From positions 16,714,338-16,778,337 of the forward strand of contig CM034401.1 of assembly GCA_019925095.2 (NCBI GenBank): DNA of 64,000 nt. Reading direction: 5' to 3'. The position numbers and the translations under genes were made by a program. This DNA is from Dendrolimus kikuchii (taxonomy: Eukaryota; Arthropoda; Insecta; Lepidoptera; Lasiocampidae). Shown here in pieces: positions 33,891-45,128 of the stretch (positions are counted from its first letter, which is position 1; every line of letters begins with the position of its first letter). The notes beneath the pieces were generated by a model. It did no database searches. It was not told where the DNA came from and worked only from the letters and a program-made list of their open reading frames with translations.

Positions 33891-34660
33891 AGTGCGGTTT
33901 AACTTTTTAGATCTGTCGTCCTGTTGCCCTCAATGTTTACATTGTATTTCAATCGTTTTTATTATGATTAAAATGATATAATATGGGTTTCGACCGATTA
34001 ATAATGATCGTTAGCCTGACCAGAATATGACAATGGGCCAAAAACTCATCGAGTGTATTAGAAGTAGAAGAAACAGGAATCATGAAAATGCAGTAATATC
34101 TGGCAAAATTGTAGCTCAAATAAAGATTTCTGACGTTAATGATGTCAAAATAACTGTGAAGTATTTTCTGAACTCGTTTTTAACGTAAATATTTTATATT
34201 CAATAGTCTATATTACTGAAAATAAATTATGTTTACTTTCAGATTTTTTTGTATTGAATAGTACTACTACATACAAACCTAAGCTATTTTAACAAATAAA
34301 ATTATTAGTAATTTCTAAGTGTTGTTGAAACTTCGCCTTACACGTCTTTTTACTGTATTTATCCACTTTTGTCGTTTATTACATAACCATGGCAAGTGAG
34401 TACTATTCGTGGGAAAGTGACAAAAGAGCTTCCAGAAATGCAACAATACATTTTTACTTAACTAAGTGTTATTTTTCACTTCTTTAATGTGATTGTTTTA
34501 TTCGTGATGTGACAATGCACTAGTATTGTATGCGAAAAAAGATTTAATTTGCACCACCAGTTACCACAGCTTTCACGTGCACGCTCCCTATAGACCCCGG
34601 ACATATTTGCACATGAACATTTTTCCGAGAAAATATTGTAAAACAAAATTGCTTACAAAA
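33891..34660. other. intergenic, nothing recognised
   Basis: AT-rich, no supported feature. Confidence 0.3.
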
Positions 34661-34662
34661 TT

Positions 34663-34830
34663 AGATAGATAGATAGATAACACTTTATTGCTCACCAAAA
34701 TAAACAAATACGAAAACAAAATGCAAAATTACAATACTTCTTGGCAAAACAACAGGCGGCCTTGTCGCTAAAAGCGATCTCTTCCAGGCAACGTAGCTTA
34801 AAAGAAATTCTTAACTAATTTGGTGATGTA
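34663..34830 (-). repeat. LINE family L5 3' UTR fragment
   Basis: Begins with (GATA)4, then AACACTTTATTGCTCACCAA, GTCGCTAAAAGCGATCTCTT and CCAGGCAACGTAGC. It is the cleanest copy of this UTR, used as reference for the others. No coding part is attached. Confidence 0.78.
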
Positions 34831-35111
34831 GGTGGATCAGAAAAAAGAAAGGACTGTACAATTTAAATATACATACTTACACTAATTTATAAATTTAATA
34901 GATATATAAACATAATAGTAATATGTATACGTATATACACAAAAAAATATCTAAATAAATATATGTGTTAACATTATATGTGAGAAGCATTTTATATTAA
35001 CATATATTACAATAGATAAATAAGTAAATGTATTCTATTTTAGAAATATTTATTTAAAGAAAGATAGTACTTTCGAAATTGTTACTATGTATCCGAATTG
35101 ATTTTTTTTTT
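34831..35111. other. AT-rich spacer
   Basis: Nothing recognised. Confidence 0.3.
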
Positions 35112-35248
35112 ATTTTTTTTTATTGCAGGGGATCAGCAGGCAGGCAGACGGCCCACTTGATGGAAAGCGGTTACCATCGCCTATGGACATTTGCAACACC
35201 AAAAGTGCTACAAATGCGCTGCTGCTCTCTTAAAGGAGACTGGAACTG
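35112..35248 (-). repeat. Family S repeat, strongly 5'-truncated
   Basis: From poly(T)ATTGCAGGGGATCAGCAG to GGAGACTGGAACTGG, the 3' half only. Confidence 0.82.
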
Positions 35249-36124
35249 GATTTTCTTTTCAGCAGCTGTACTTGCGTCAGTTTCGTTAGTAAATTTCCAT
35301 GTAAAAATACTACTGCTCAAAAGCAAACCTATAAAAAACCTAAACAAAACAAGCAAATATTTGCTGACACAGTTTTTGTTTGGAATCCTTAGCTGCGCTA
35401 AAAAGAAAGGGAAAACTTTTCGTTTACCACAGGATGGTACTACATCTTTGCTCGGAGTGTCCGCTGTTTCAACGCGGCTCAAAGTAAAAAGGCCTGAAAA
35501 AATAAGCCTATTTCCACCACTGTAAAATGAAGGCCTTGTGAAAACAATGAGGCCGCTTTGCCCAAACGCTCCTCTTTGAATGTTTGCAACTGATCTAAAA
35601 GTAAAAGCTTTTTTAATATCCCTTCCCGCACTAATAGAGCATGGAATCTTAGCCTATTCTGAGGCTAGTGGATTATTATTGGAATCTCAAAAAATAATCT
35701 GGGAGAACCAAAAGCTATCAATTGCGTGACAATCTACACAAAATGAAATATGCCTTAGAAGTGAGAAACGTTCATTATTTTCTCTATTTGGCTACAGAAC
35801 TATAAAAAAATACTAAATCGAAAGATATCATCCATAGTACTGTTACATCTAAGATGTTAGTATTAATTAAAGTTTCATGCAGATGCTGCGACGGATTTAA
35901 TGCATTATTTGTGTTACAACATTACTATGGTTTTAATGGTTTATTACTGGAGTAATTTTTATTTATTTATTACATGGACTAGACTAACTTAAAACAATTA
36001 AATATTAAAATTAAACTAACTTATAAATAAATAATGAATCAACTAATTGTTATGCAAATAAATATAAACTTAAAAATAAACTACAAACTATACAATATAA
36101 AAACTAAAACTAAATAAAAAAGGG
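35249..36124. other. intergenic, nothing recognised
   Basis: No supported feature. Confidence 0.3.
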
Positions 36125-36335
36125 GAAATATCTAAAGATAAGTTATTGGTCCCAAACCACTGTCACTTACTGGGAACGTCCCTAGAAGGCTGGCGGCGTT
36201 GCCACGTTGTATGGCAATACTTAATCTTTGAGCAAAATAGACGTCAGCCTTCTGGTCGCGTGTGACGTCTACCAAACGTTTGGCGACGTCACGGTAGACC
36301 TTTAGAGCGTTAGGACCCCACGGACCCAAAGTTAC
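36125..36335 (-). pseudogene. LINE family L3 C-terminal fragment
   Basis: The minus strand encodes MGPWGPNALKVYRDVAKRLV, DVTRDQKADVYFAQRLSIAI and QRGNAASLLGTFPVSDSG without an internal stop, the best-preserved copy of this C-terminus. Ends GPITYL then stop. Confidence 0.72.
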
Positions 36336-37037
36336 TATTAATTGTTATTGACGTTAAACATTGATGGAAAACGTATGCATACACACTAATGCAGCTAATC
36401 AATAACGATATTATTTTTGACGCTCTAAAGAAAATGTATTTGGCCACAGTCACTAAGTATAACATTATCTCAGATGAAATGGGGACACGACAAAGAATTT
36501 AACGTATATTGTTCTGATCAATTTTCCAAGAAAGAATTTTGAATATCTCGACGTGTTGTTGTGTCTAAAGCCGAAATTAAACGGATTCACTTCTTTCATT
36601 CAATGTCGATTGGAATAGGGCAGAAAAGTCTAAATAAAAAGGATCGTACTTAACGGTTACAATATAAAATTTTTAACCGCTTATTTAAACAAAAAAAAAG
36701 GTATTGTTATATTTTTAAACAGTTAAAATGTTACTTATGAAAAAAGTTGTAATTTCATTTATATTTTTTGGGACTTCTTTTGCCCCATTTCTATGCAAAT
36801 TGAAAGATGGACTGTCCATTTGCGGTTTTAGATATTTGCATTTAATTAGTAATCAGTTACAAATATACTACTTATAAAACAAACAAAAAAATAAACAGTT
36901 TTCAGAAGGCTTTCTTTTTACCAAAATGAAACTCTATAATTGAAAGATTATATACTTGGTTGATATTCTTTAAACTCGGTTGCTTCAAACTAGTCCTAAA
37001 TTTTAAATTAAACCTTTTATAAATACAAAGCATATTT
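36336..37037. other. intergenic, nothing recognised
   Basis: AT-rich, no supported feature. Confidence 0.3.
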
Positions 37038-37277
37038 ACTATACTCTGATTTTTATTTACCTGGACTAATATGACAGCTGCGATCGACCTTTTTTTATGT
37101 TGGAAACTTGAAGCAACTCACCACTGCGAGGTGAATCCTATTGAATTTCTCTAGAAATTCTATAAGATTGAACTCGATGTTGAGTCGTTGATTCACCTCG
37201 CACAACTCATCAATTAATCGAAAAAATGTCAATCGCAGCTGTTATTTTAGTCCAGGTGATTTAAAATCAGAATATAC
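37038..37277. mobile_element. ~240-bp inverted-repeat element (MITE-like)
   Basis: The left arm reads TACTCTGATTTTTATTTACC, TGGACTAATATGACAGCTGC. The right arm is the reverse complement, with AATCGCAGCTGTTATTTTAG and TCCAGGTGATTTAAAATCAG. A second inner pair GCGAGGTGAATC/GATTCACCTCGC continues the pairing, so almost the whole element can fold on itself. TA flanks are possible (Tc1/mariner-style) but ambiguous. Confidence 0.75.
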
Positions 37278-37288
37278 ACTTAACTATA

Positions 37289-38256
37289 GGGCTTGATTCA
37301 CACTATGATGCCGTTTATGGTTTAGTCTCGTTCCGGTCTCGGTCCGATCAAATCTTGCTGTGTGTACGCTATTAAATCCTCTCAAATTAAACCGGTGTGG
37401 GTAGTTTTGTAAGTGCCGCTGGCTTTCGGTCTCGCCGCCATTGCGTGGTGGCGAAGCCAGTACTCCAACACACGCGAGGTCGGCTCGGACGTTCCGTTTT
37501 CTCCGTGCTAAGACCAAGTGAACGTTTCACTTTCTTCAATATGTCATTAAACTTTATACACAAGTGCTTGCTCTTTGGTGTGAGTGTCTCATAATTTGAA
37601 GACCTAAGTGCCATCCGAGGACTTGTTAGTGCCGCTCACTCTCAGGGGCTGTCTAGCTGCCCCATTGGAGGTGGATTCCGAGTGGTGCTTATTACCCAAT
37701 TATTTGTGCAGGATTTGGCATACCTCTCACTTTTATTTATTGCAGGAGTTCAGCGGACAGGCAGATGGCCCACTTGATGGAAAGCGGTTACCATCGCCTA
37801 TGGTCATTTGCAACACCATAAGTGCTACAAATGCGCTGCTGCTCTCTTGAGGGAGACTGGAACCTGGTCACTAATGCCGGAGTACAACACAAGGTTGTTA
37901 TGGTGGTATACTCTAGACCAGGGGTGCTCGCCATCCAGTCGAGCAAATACCCTACCACAGGCAAATATTCTTCACTCTCACATATTCTTAAATCAGTCCA
38001 CTAAACAATTACTCCAACCGGCGAAACTGTGGGATCCGTGATCCAGCATTGCACATACACAACTATTAGTTTGTATTGCTTCAGTCATATAGTATTTTCG
38101 ACGAATTGATACTAACTAGAAGATACGAAAATTAGAGAGATACGATAGTGAGAATACTCTGATAATTTCTTGTTTAAGAATATTTGACCGGAGCGGGAAC
38201 GGAACAAATCCGGAGCGAGATTGACCCGTAAACGGCATCATAGTGTGAATTGAGCC
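37289..38256. mobile_element. inverted-repeat element with nested family S copy
   Basis: The left end GGGCTTGATTCACACTATGA then TGCCGTTTATGG pairs with the right end CCGTAAACGGCATCATAGTG then TGAATTGAGCC; about 30 bp of terminal inverted repeat, plus looser subterminal similarity (GTTCCG, CGGTC). About 740 bp once the family S insertion is removed. No transposase seen, class not determined. Confidence 0.65.
37731..37960 (-). repeat. Family S repeat, 5'-truncated, nested
   Basis: From TTATTGCAGGAGTTCAGCGG to AAATACCCTACCACA. It sits inside the inverted-repeat element 37289-38256 and is therefore younger. Confidence 0.82.
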
Positions 38257-38259
38257 TAA

Positions 38260-39115
38260 ATCTTTTACTACACTGTCTATATGAAAAGTCGATACTAAAT
38301 AAGAAAAATCTGTAACATTGATACAGAGTAACGTAGTCTTTAAAGCCCACACAAACCTCGCAGAATTTGCTACGTTGGTATGTTGTAACTTTCCGAAACT
38401 CGTCGTATAACTTCAATGCAGGACCTATTGTCTTGAAAATGGCTTTGTCAACGTGCCACGATTGTTGGAGATGTAATACCAATACTATACTCGTACCTGA
38501 TAATGGATCGGTTGTTTGATCGTACTCGAAATGCTTTGTTAAATCTGTTTGAAGTTTGATCGTTTATCGTGTACGTATGTTTGGAAGCTAATTAATATTT
38601 TCTTACCTATTTAATAAATAAATAAAGGAATTCAAGACTACAGATAGGTATACGTTTTCATGGTCTGACCAACGATTACGTATGGCATACCATACGATGA
38701 AAGTTAATGCATGGAAAATAGACTATCTTGTTCAGAAACAATCCTTTCCCTTGGTTTACCGTTTGACATTCTTTTCCAGAAATTGATCCTTACAAGCTAC
38801 AGTACGATTTGGTTTGGTATAATACAGGTGTGTTTATTTTCCAAAATCAGCCAGTTCGATTTCTGGGTAATTGAATTAAAAAAAATCTAATGATAACATT
38901 TTAGTTTTTGTCAAAATCAGCGTTAAGAATCCTTTTGAGTGTTTTTCGCTATCTAGCATAGTTTAGGATTTGTATACATTTACAGTGGCGACTCTTAATT
39001 CTTTTGTAAAGTTTATTTCAAATTGGTCAGTATGGCTGACAGATCAATAAAACGTAATTTGTAGCGTTACCGTAAATTTCCCTACGAAATAAATATTAAT
39101 TATTACTATATAAAA
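38260..39115. other. intergenic, nothing recognised
   Basis: AT-rich, no supported feature. Confidence 0.3.
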
Positions 39116-39117
39116 AT

Positions 39118-39420
39118 ATATTTAATCCCTTCTCTTAGGGAGAGAACTAAGGTAACCGACATAGCTCGCAAAATTAGCAAGTTGAAGTGGCAGTGGGCCG
39201 GTCACGTCTGTCGCAGGACCGATCGCCGATGAAGCATACGAGTCCTGGAGTGGTGACCGCGTCTAGGTAAACTTAGTGTCGGACACCCTCTAGCCCGATG
39301 GACCGATGACCTGTGCAAGGTAGGCGCTGGATGAGGAAGTCAGAGGACAGGGATGAGTGGCGTCGAATTGGAGAGGCCTACGTCCAACAGTGGACTGCGA
39401 ATAGCTGACGACGTACGATG
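39118..39420 (+). pseudogene. second RTE-type LINE C-terminal fragment
   Basis: Encodes LRERTKVTDIARKISKLKWQ then WAGHVCRRTDR, and after frameshifts RDEWRRIGEAYVQQWTA(N). This is the familiar C-terminus of RTE-type insect LINEs, but a different family from 55958-56804. Several frameshifts. Confidence 0.7.
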
Positions 39421-39559
39421 TTTAATCCTGTTACTATTTAATAATAATCTTATAGTTAGAATCGTAGGCCTAGGCTTTCAACCGGGTCTGGTAAAAGGCA
39501 CACGAAGCTGCCATCGTACGGGATATCCGTGGGGGTGTGCAAGTGACTCTCCAGCTTTT

Positions 39560-40165
39560 TTGGTGAGCGCAGCACCAAGGTCGCCGTCAACGGTTGCTGC
39601 TCAACCACCAAGCCTATTAACTTTGGTGCAAATTAATGATCTGTTGTCTATGACAAGAGCTATGTATGTCAAAGAAGCAAGTGAGGTGTGTAAGAATAAG
39701 ACTGAATGGCGCTCTGTTGTTCGTGCCTACCCCGCAAGGGAATTGGCGTGAAGTTATGTATGTATGTATGTTGTCTATAGAGAACATTCATTGCTATACG
39801 GATGACAGTACTGGTGACGTCAGATACACCAGCCTGGTTAATCCCTCCGTTGCTAGTGAAAGAGTCTTGTGAGTCTTGTGTCCGAAGTAGAGAACTCCCT
39901 GGAGCGACTCTCTGGTTAGGAACGACAAAATCTTGTCCAATTTAACCCCACGAAGACAGGTCTGCGAATTTTCTGCGAAAAGACCCATTTGTCTCTGTGC
40001 TACAGTACCAAGGAACACCCCTTACCATTTCAAATAGTATGGGGATCCTTGGCGTCGACATAACAAACAACGTGCAGTTTCAAAGTCACCTATTCAAGCA
40101 GTACTTCACCCCGCGGCCAAGACTTGTGCTTTATAAAGTGCAAATTAGGCTGCATGTATATCATG
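39560..40165 (+). pseudogene. LINE (family L4) reverse transcriptase fragment, split by an RTE insert
   Basis: Once the insert at 39652-39770 is ignored, the plus strand reads LVQINDLLSI|ENIHCYTDDSTGD, the reverse transcriptase catalytic block with YTDD in place of the common YADD. Downstream, in several frames, follow LVRNDKILSNL, RRQVCEFSAK, TPLTISNSMGILGVDITNNV and QYFTPRPRLVLYK. Frameshifts near 39870 and after show it was already degraded. Upstream (39440-39560) similarity fades. Confidence 0.7.
39652..39770 (+). mobile_element. RTE 3' fragment with 8-bp target duplication
   Basis: The last ~30 codons of the RTE ORF (MYVKEASEVCKNKTEW, AYPARELA), then (ATGT)n. TTGTCTAT is repeated at 39644-39651 and 39771-39778. 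It sits within the L4 LINE two codons before the catalytic block. Confidence 0.85.
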
Positions 40166-40337
40166 AAGTGGGCATGTTATAATTCTTAGAAGTGTCAAAT
40201 TAATTTTTTAAATCAAAGCATTTAATGATAAATATCCGTAACGTCATCTAGTGAAGGAGGTACTAACCACGAGAGCAACATTTTAAAGTTATGTTGTCAG
40301 TACCGTTGCCATGACGATATATATTTTTATTTTAATA

Positions 40338-40572
40338 ATAATAATCGGCAGACAAACACACATATTATATATCCCCAAATTAAGCACGTTATGCTTGTGT
40401 TATGGGTAATATACAACGGACTACGCTGGGGCCGATCCCAGACACCCAAACCATAGTAAATAACGGAGAAAATACGTTTCCGAAATTTACTATACCAGGA
40501 ATCGAACCCGGAGCCTCTACGTTGCAGTGAGGTAGGCCGGCAAAGGCTTAGTCCGCTCAACCACAAAGGCCT
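40338..40572 (-). repeat. tRNA-type SINE (family T2), best copy
   Basis: On the minus strand the head has an A-box TGGTTGAGCGG (40553-40563) and a perfect B-box GGTTCGATTCC (40498-40508), so it can carry an internal RNA polymerase III promoter derived from a tRNA. The body ends TGTGTGTTTGTCTGCCG followed by ATT repeats. ATATATTT on both sides is a possible target duplication. Confidence 0.85.
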
Positions 40573-40796
40573 TCATATATTTGAATATAAATTGCAAGGG
40601 CGGCGCCAATTACTCGCGATTGGAGCGCCATCTCATCGGCTGTATTTGTATATCCCTCGGGAAGAGTACATCTGGATGAGAGTCCTTTTAGATTATGTTT
40701 GTCCCTTGACAAAGTTTATGCAAAGTAAGTAGACAACGTAAAAAGGTCACAAACAAACTCACATTCGCATTTATAATATTAGGATTATAAATTGTA

Positions 40797-41206
40797 CTAG
40801 GATATGGCCGTGACTTCGTCCACGCTTGACTTGAAATTCCCGCGGGATTCCCGGGACACAACATATCAGCATTTTAAAAAGAATGTAAGCTATCGTTTTA
40901 GTGAAAACTTTGTCGGAATAAGCTAATTTTTATGCACTCGAACAACTACAAACCGCTCCCGAAAATACCCGCGGGATTCCCGCGGTAAAAAATATCACAC
41001 TTTTTATATCATCCCGAGAAAAAATCCCTCGGGAGTTTCAGAATAAAAAGTAGCGCAAATTTTAAGTCTAAGAATTTGCTGTCGATCAGCGAAAACCGCA
41101 TCGAAATCGATCAAGTAGTTTTAAATGAATCCCGAACAAACAGACAAACCAGCAAACAGACAAGAAATCTGAAAACGGCATGTTTAGAATTTTATAATAT
41201 TATAGA
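40797..41206 (-). mobile_element. non-autonomous Helitron-like (family H2)
   Basis: On the minus strand it runs TCTATAATATTATAAAATTC ... CGGCCATATCCTAG, with A before and T after, the exact Helitron insertion signature. 410 bp, shorter than 45129-45676 by internal deletion. Confidence 0.85.
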
Positions 41207-41499
41207 TTAATAATTGGAAATCATTTACCACATAAGAAAATTATTAAATCCAATATTCATTACAACAACACGATAACAGATTAATAATATCCCTCAAAGT
41301 TATTAGACGGTACAGGCCGTTAATCCCCGAGCGGTCTCCGTTGAACAAAAAACTTGCAAGTCATAATTTATAGAACTAATTCCCTAGTCGATTACAAAGA
41401 ACAAACTGCTCCAGAACGAAACTTCGATCTGAACTTACTGATATAAATATCAAAAACAACATTTACATACATGAGTATTTAGTATTCTTGGTGCGTCGT

Positions 41500-42460
41500 C
41501 AACTTCGGCAACATTTCACCCGGTAAGACACTTTACCGTGACTAAATCATGCGAGTTAGATCCACTCGCCCCTCTGACCATAACTCGCCACGCATTTTGA
41601 TTAAGGATGGGCCGCTGTCTAGGATTTAGCTCTTCGATGTGCAGTTCGACAACTATAATAAATGAGTGTAAATAATAATAAATGAGTGTATACTTTATTA
41701 GATTATTTTATGTCTGTAGATAATGTAAGAATATTCACGTAACACGCGATAAAATCATGGGAGTTAGATCTACTCGCCCCACTAACTATAACTCGCCATG
41801 CAGGTCGCGCTCTAGGATTTCGCTCTTCGATGTTATAATTCGACAACTACAAAATAATAAATGAGTGTATAATTCACCGGCTTATTTTCTATGTATAGGT
41901 AATATAGGATCATTCACGTGACACATTACTATAATAAATCATGCGAGTTAATTCCACTCGCCCCGCTGACCATAACTCCCACGCATTTTATTAGGAATGA
42001 GCCGCGCTCTAGGATTTCACTCTTCGATGTGCAATTCGACAACTACAAAATAATAAATGAATGTATAGTTTACTAACTTATTTTCTATGTATAGATAAAT
42101 AGAAATAGTCACATGACACTTTACCGTGACTAAATCATGCCAGTTAGATCCATTCACCCTACTGACCATAACTCGCTACGTATACTGATTAGCATTCTAT
42201 GATTTCGTTAAATCAGTCACTTTTGGTGTACAAATTGACAATTATAAAATAATCATTGGCTAAAGAGCTTGCTAGATTTGTTAAGAGTATTTTTCTTCTG
42301 TATATATAATACAAAATTTAGAATCGTTTGATCTACTGGATATAACTCATTACGTATTTTGATGTGACCCGTGGTTTTGTATGATTTCATTATTAGAGTA
42401 ACAATTTCGTTCTGAAACGAATAGAACTGATAAATTAGGTAGTATAAGCGCGACAAATAT
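41500..42460. repeat. tandem array, ~184-208 bp units, about five copies
   Basis: Units begin AAATCATGSSAGTTA at 41544, 41752, 41936 and 42132, with a strongly decayed fifth from about 42321 and a partial unit before the first (GACACTTTACCGTGAC at 41527). Each carries ACTCGCC, TAACTCGC, CTCTAGGATTT, TCTTCGATGT, ATTCGACAACTA, AAATAATAAATGAGTGTA and an end near TTCACGTGACAC. Decay increases from left to right. Confidence 0.88.
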
Positions 42461-43435
42461 CAGTAAAGAGTTTTTCAATTATATCAAATCGTACTAAATT
42501 ACATCATATTTAGAGTATTATTATATTTATACAAGTCCCGTTGTCTACATTTACAGAAATGTAAAACCCAATAAAAATTACAGTAAGTTATATATACGGT
42601 AAGTATATATTACAATACCTGAAGGATATTTTAGTCTGTAAAAGGACTGAAATAAAAAACCAAATGTCTGTATAAGTATAATCAGCAAAACAGAAATTAT
42701 GTCGCTCATCGCTTTGACACCTCTTGTGTATGCAAAGATATTTTTTCATCCAAACGGATTATCTACTCAAACTTCTATTTGTGTATGAATATCTTAGATA
42801 TTAATACTTTATCTTCAACTGTTTTAACTAGAAAGAAAACAATGTACAGTAATATGAATAAAAGTATAAGGTTTCTTTTGATACAATAAAGCGTTCCCTG
42901 AAAATAATGACGTTGAATTTTTCTTGGAAAATCTTTTGTAAAAAGCCTTTGAATATCTTAAATTTTTCTAAGTTAAATGACTTTCAAATTACAAATAATT
43001 CTTTTGTAATCATGATGTATTACATAGCAAAAGTGACTGGCTTTTTACTAAGTTCGAAGTAGTTTAGATAATATAGGCTAATTCGAAATAGATATACTTT
43101 GCCTTCTAAAAAGTAAAATAATCCTTTTTTATTTTCGTTAAGTAAAAGTACAAATTAACTTAGGAAATTTATGACATTTGAAATTGAAAATGAGAGAAAA
43201 CGTTAAAATATTCAAGCAAGCCTATACAATTATATATACTTGCATACTTAAATAATATTAGGTACAGGTTATGTTCATAATATCTTGTTATATCCGTCAC
43301 GCTTGTACACGGCGGGTTGGCGGGTTTTGGTTATTTCAATGTTTATGTTTTATGGCAACGTTTTCTTTCGTTACCAGAAAGACAGAATGAGACTTTATTT
43401 GAAAAAATACCGACGTATTTATATAACTTATATAT
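42461..43435. other. AT-rich intergenic, nothing recognised
   Basis: Nearly 1 kb without a supported feature. Confidence 0.35.
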
Positions 43436-43437
43436 TA

Positions 43438-43870
43438 TTATACACAGAGCATATTTTGAGAATTTGTACGCCGCATTTTCAGAAAACCGTAACTTAAACA
43501 GAAACCGTACTGCCGGGATTTGAATTTGGGCACCAGGTGCCATCGCAGCCTTCCAACAAGCATCTTTTCTAAGAATTTGCCCATCATTGGTAGCAGTTCA
43601 ATTAACCCATACGGTTTTCGAAACATTGTAGTCATCTTTTCCGGGCTTTCGTAAGATAGCTGCAGTAGCGTTTTTCCCAATATTCGGGAAATATCCCAAC
43701 TCGAGGCACTTGTTAACCAGTTATAGGCATATTACGTCCGGTGCCTGGAAGACTGTTTGCGCGCAAATGTCGGATGTCTAACCGTCTTCACCAAGGGATT
43801 TCCTCGGGTTGAAGCTCACCGCTCCTATTATAAGTTCTTTCATGATAGGCATGATGGAGGGCCATCGATA
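43438..43870 (-). pseudogene. R1-type LINE reverse transcriptase N-terminal fragment
   Basis: The minus strand reads SLGEDG, TSDICAQTVFQAPDVICL, LVNKCLELGYFP, ATAAILRKPGKDDYNVSK, then LLPMMGKFLEKMLVGRLRWH and LVPKFKSRQYGF. These are the first reverse transcriptase blocks of an R1-clade LINE. Stops and frame shifts occur between blocks. Confidence 0.72.
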
Positions 43871-43997
43871 CCATGATCGCAATGAGTAGGGAGTACTATT
43901 GATTGGAATATGCTAGAATTTTATAACATTAAATTATTGGAGTATTCAGAATTAGACCAGTCTAATTTAGTCTTAATATCTTAGTTTATATATTTTT

Positions 43998-44345
43998 TTA
44001 CTTTTGAATTATTATCAATGCCAAGTATTGACAGAGTAAAATATAGGAATTTGTGCCACTATGGCTACGTTCCATTAGGGACTCACGACGACCACGTTCA
44101 CGACCGCGATTTATCCCGTTCCACATGCTTGCAGGCGTTACAATCATAAACCCAAGTGGAACGACTATTCGACCCACCTCTTGACATGGGTCGCTGTGAC
44201 GTTGTGTGATCGAAAATGATGCCGTCATTAGTGACGCTTTCGCCACACGCACAACGACCGCGGTCGCCTTGTGGAACGGGTAACAGCATTTTGAGCGTGG
44301 TGAGCTACTGATGGAACGCCCTGTATGTGGCAGAGCTTTCATAGA
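43998..44345 (-). other. unidentified open stretch, possible LINE remnant
   Basis: Two overlapping minus-strand frames (114 and 63 codons). One contains LPVPQGDRGRCACGESVTND, which might be a short Cys-containing motif. No family recognised; GC content is higher than the flanks. Confidence 0.3.
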
Positions 44346-44623
44346 CGTTTCATATAAAACTCCTTTGATATTAAATCTGAACCATACTTCCCAACACTAT
44401 TGCACATATATTCCCAAAGTGAATAACTGAAAATGACAAACAGAATACCAAATTCGAACTTATATTCTCCAGTCACATTTACATTGCCATTGAGATTCTA
44501 GATTTTTCAATTCTATTATGCATGTCTAGCAAATATATTTTTTGTTTATTACAGTTTTAAAATGTTGAGAAGGAGGAAAGTTAGTTTTGTTGTTGAGCTC
44601 TTTCGATTTACAATTCAATTATG

Positions 44624-44871
44624 TTGGCGCCAGGCCATAAAAACTACACTGGGAACACCAAACCAACGCTAAGCGTCAAATCGTTTATTTTTTTTTATGT
44701 ATGACTCGTGATATATTTCTTTAAATTATTACAGCAATTATTACAATAAAGCAGATAAGACGACAGGTATACGTTTTTAGCGGTGAAACGTTGACAAGAA
44801 GAAAAAAAATACGATTTGACGCTTAGAGTTGGTTTGGTGTTGCGAGTATAGTTTTTATGGCCTGGCGCCAA
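44624..44871. mobile_element. 248-bp MITE with long inverted repeats and 8-bp target duplication
   Basis: The ends are TTGGCGCCAGGCCATAAAAA and its reverse complement, and pairing continues for about 55 bp (ACACCAAACCAACGC, AAGCGTCAAATCG) with few mismatches. CAATTATG is repeated exactly at 44616-44623 and 44872-44879. An 8-bp duplication fits hAT, P or Merlin-type transposases. If the terminal G/C is counted as part of the ends, the duplication shrinks to 6 bp, so the boundary has that ambiguity. No coding. Confidence 0.88.
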
Positions 44872-44934
44872 CAATTATGATGTTTTTATAACAATAATAT
44901 TAATAGTATAATGAAGGTACTTAACTTGTATTGT

Positions 44935-45095
44935 ATTCTACCTTATAGTCCCGTAAGAATATTAGTAAAACACTAAAGGTAGGTCATCCAAGTCAAAAAG
45001 TAGGGTTCCCAGAAGGCTACGTACCTCGCTGGATCGTCATACTGATCCATTGTTTCAAGTAGGAACCAGACTTCTGACCACCCGAAGAGTTAATA
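44935..45095 (-). pseudogene. LINE family L3 C-terminal fragment, degraded
   Basis: Plus-strand text GTTCCCAGAAGGCT, CCTCGCTGGATCGTCATACT and GACTTCTGACCACCCGAAGA aligns with 32240-32340. It is the most decayed of the three copies. Confidence 0.6.
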
Positions 45096-45128
45096 ATTCG
45101 TGTTCAAATGTTACGTTTATATTACAAA

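Noticed and set aside
40498..40563. tRNA gene
   Set aside because: A and B boxes are present but no tRNA cloverleaf 3' half or acceptor stem closes; the body is a SINE.
41500..42460. CRISPR array
   Set aside because: Units are ~200 bp and diverge throughout; there are no short identical repeats with unique spacers, and the genome is eukaryotic.
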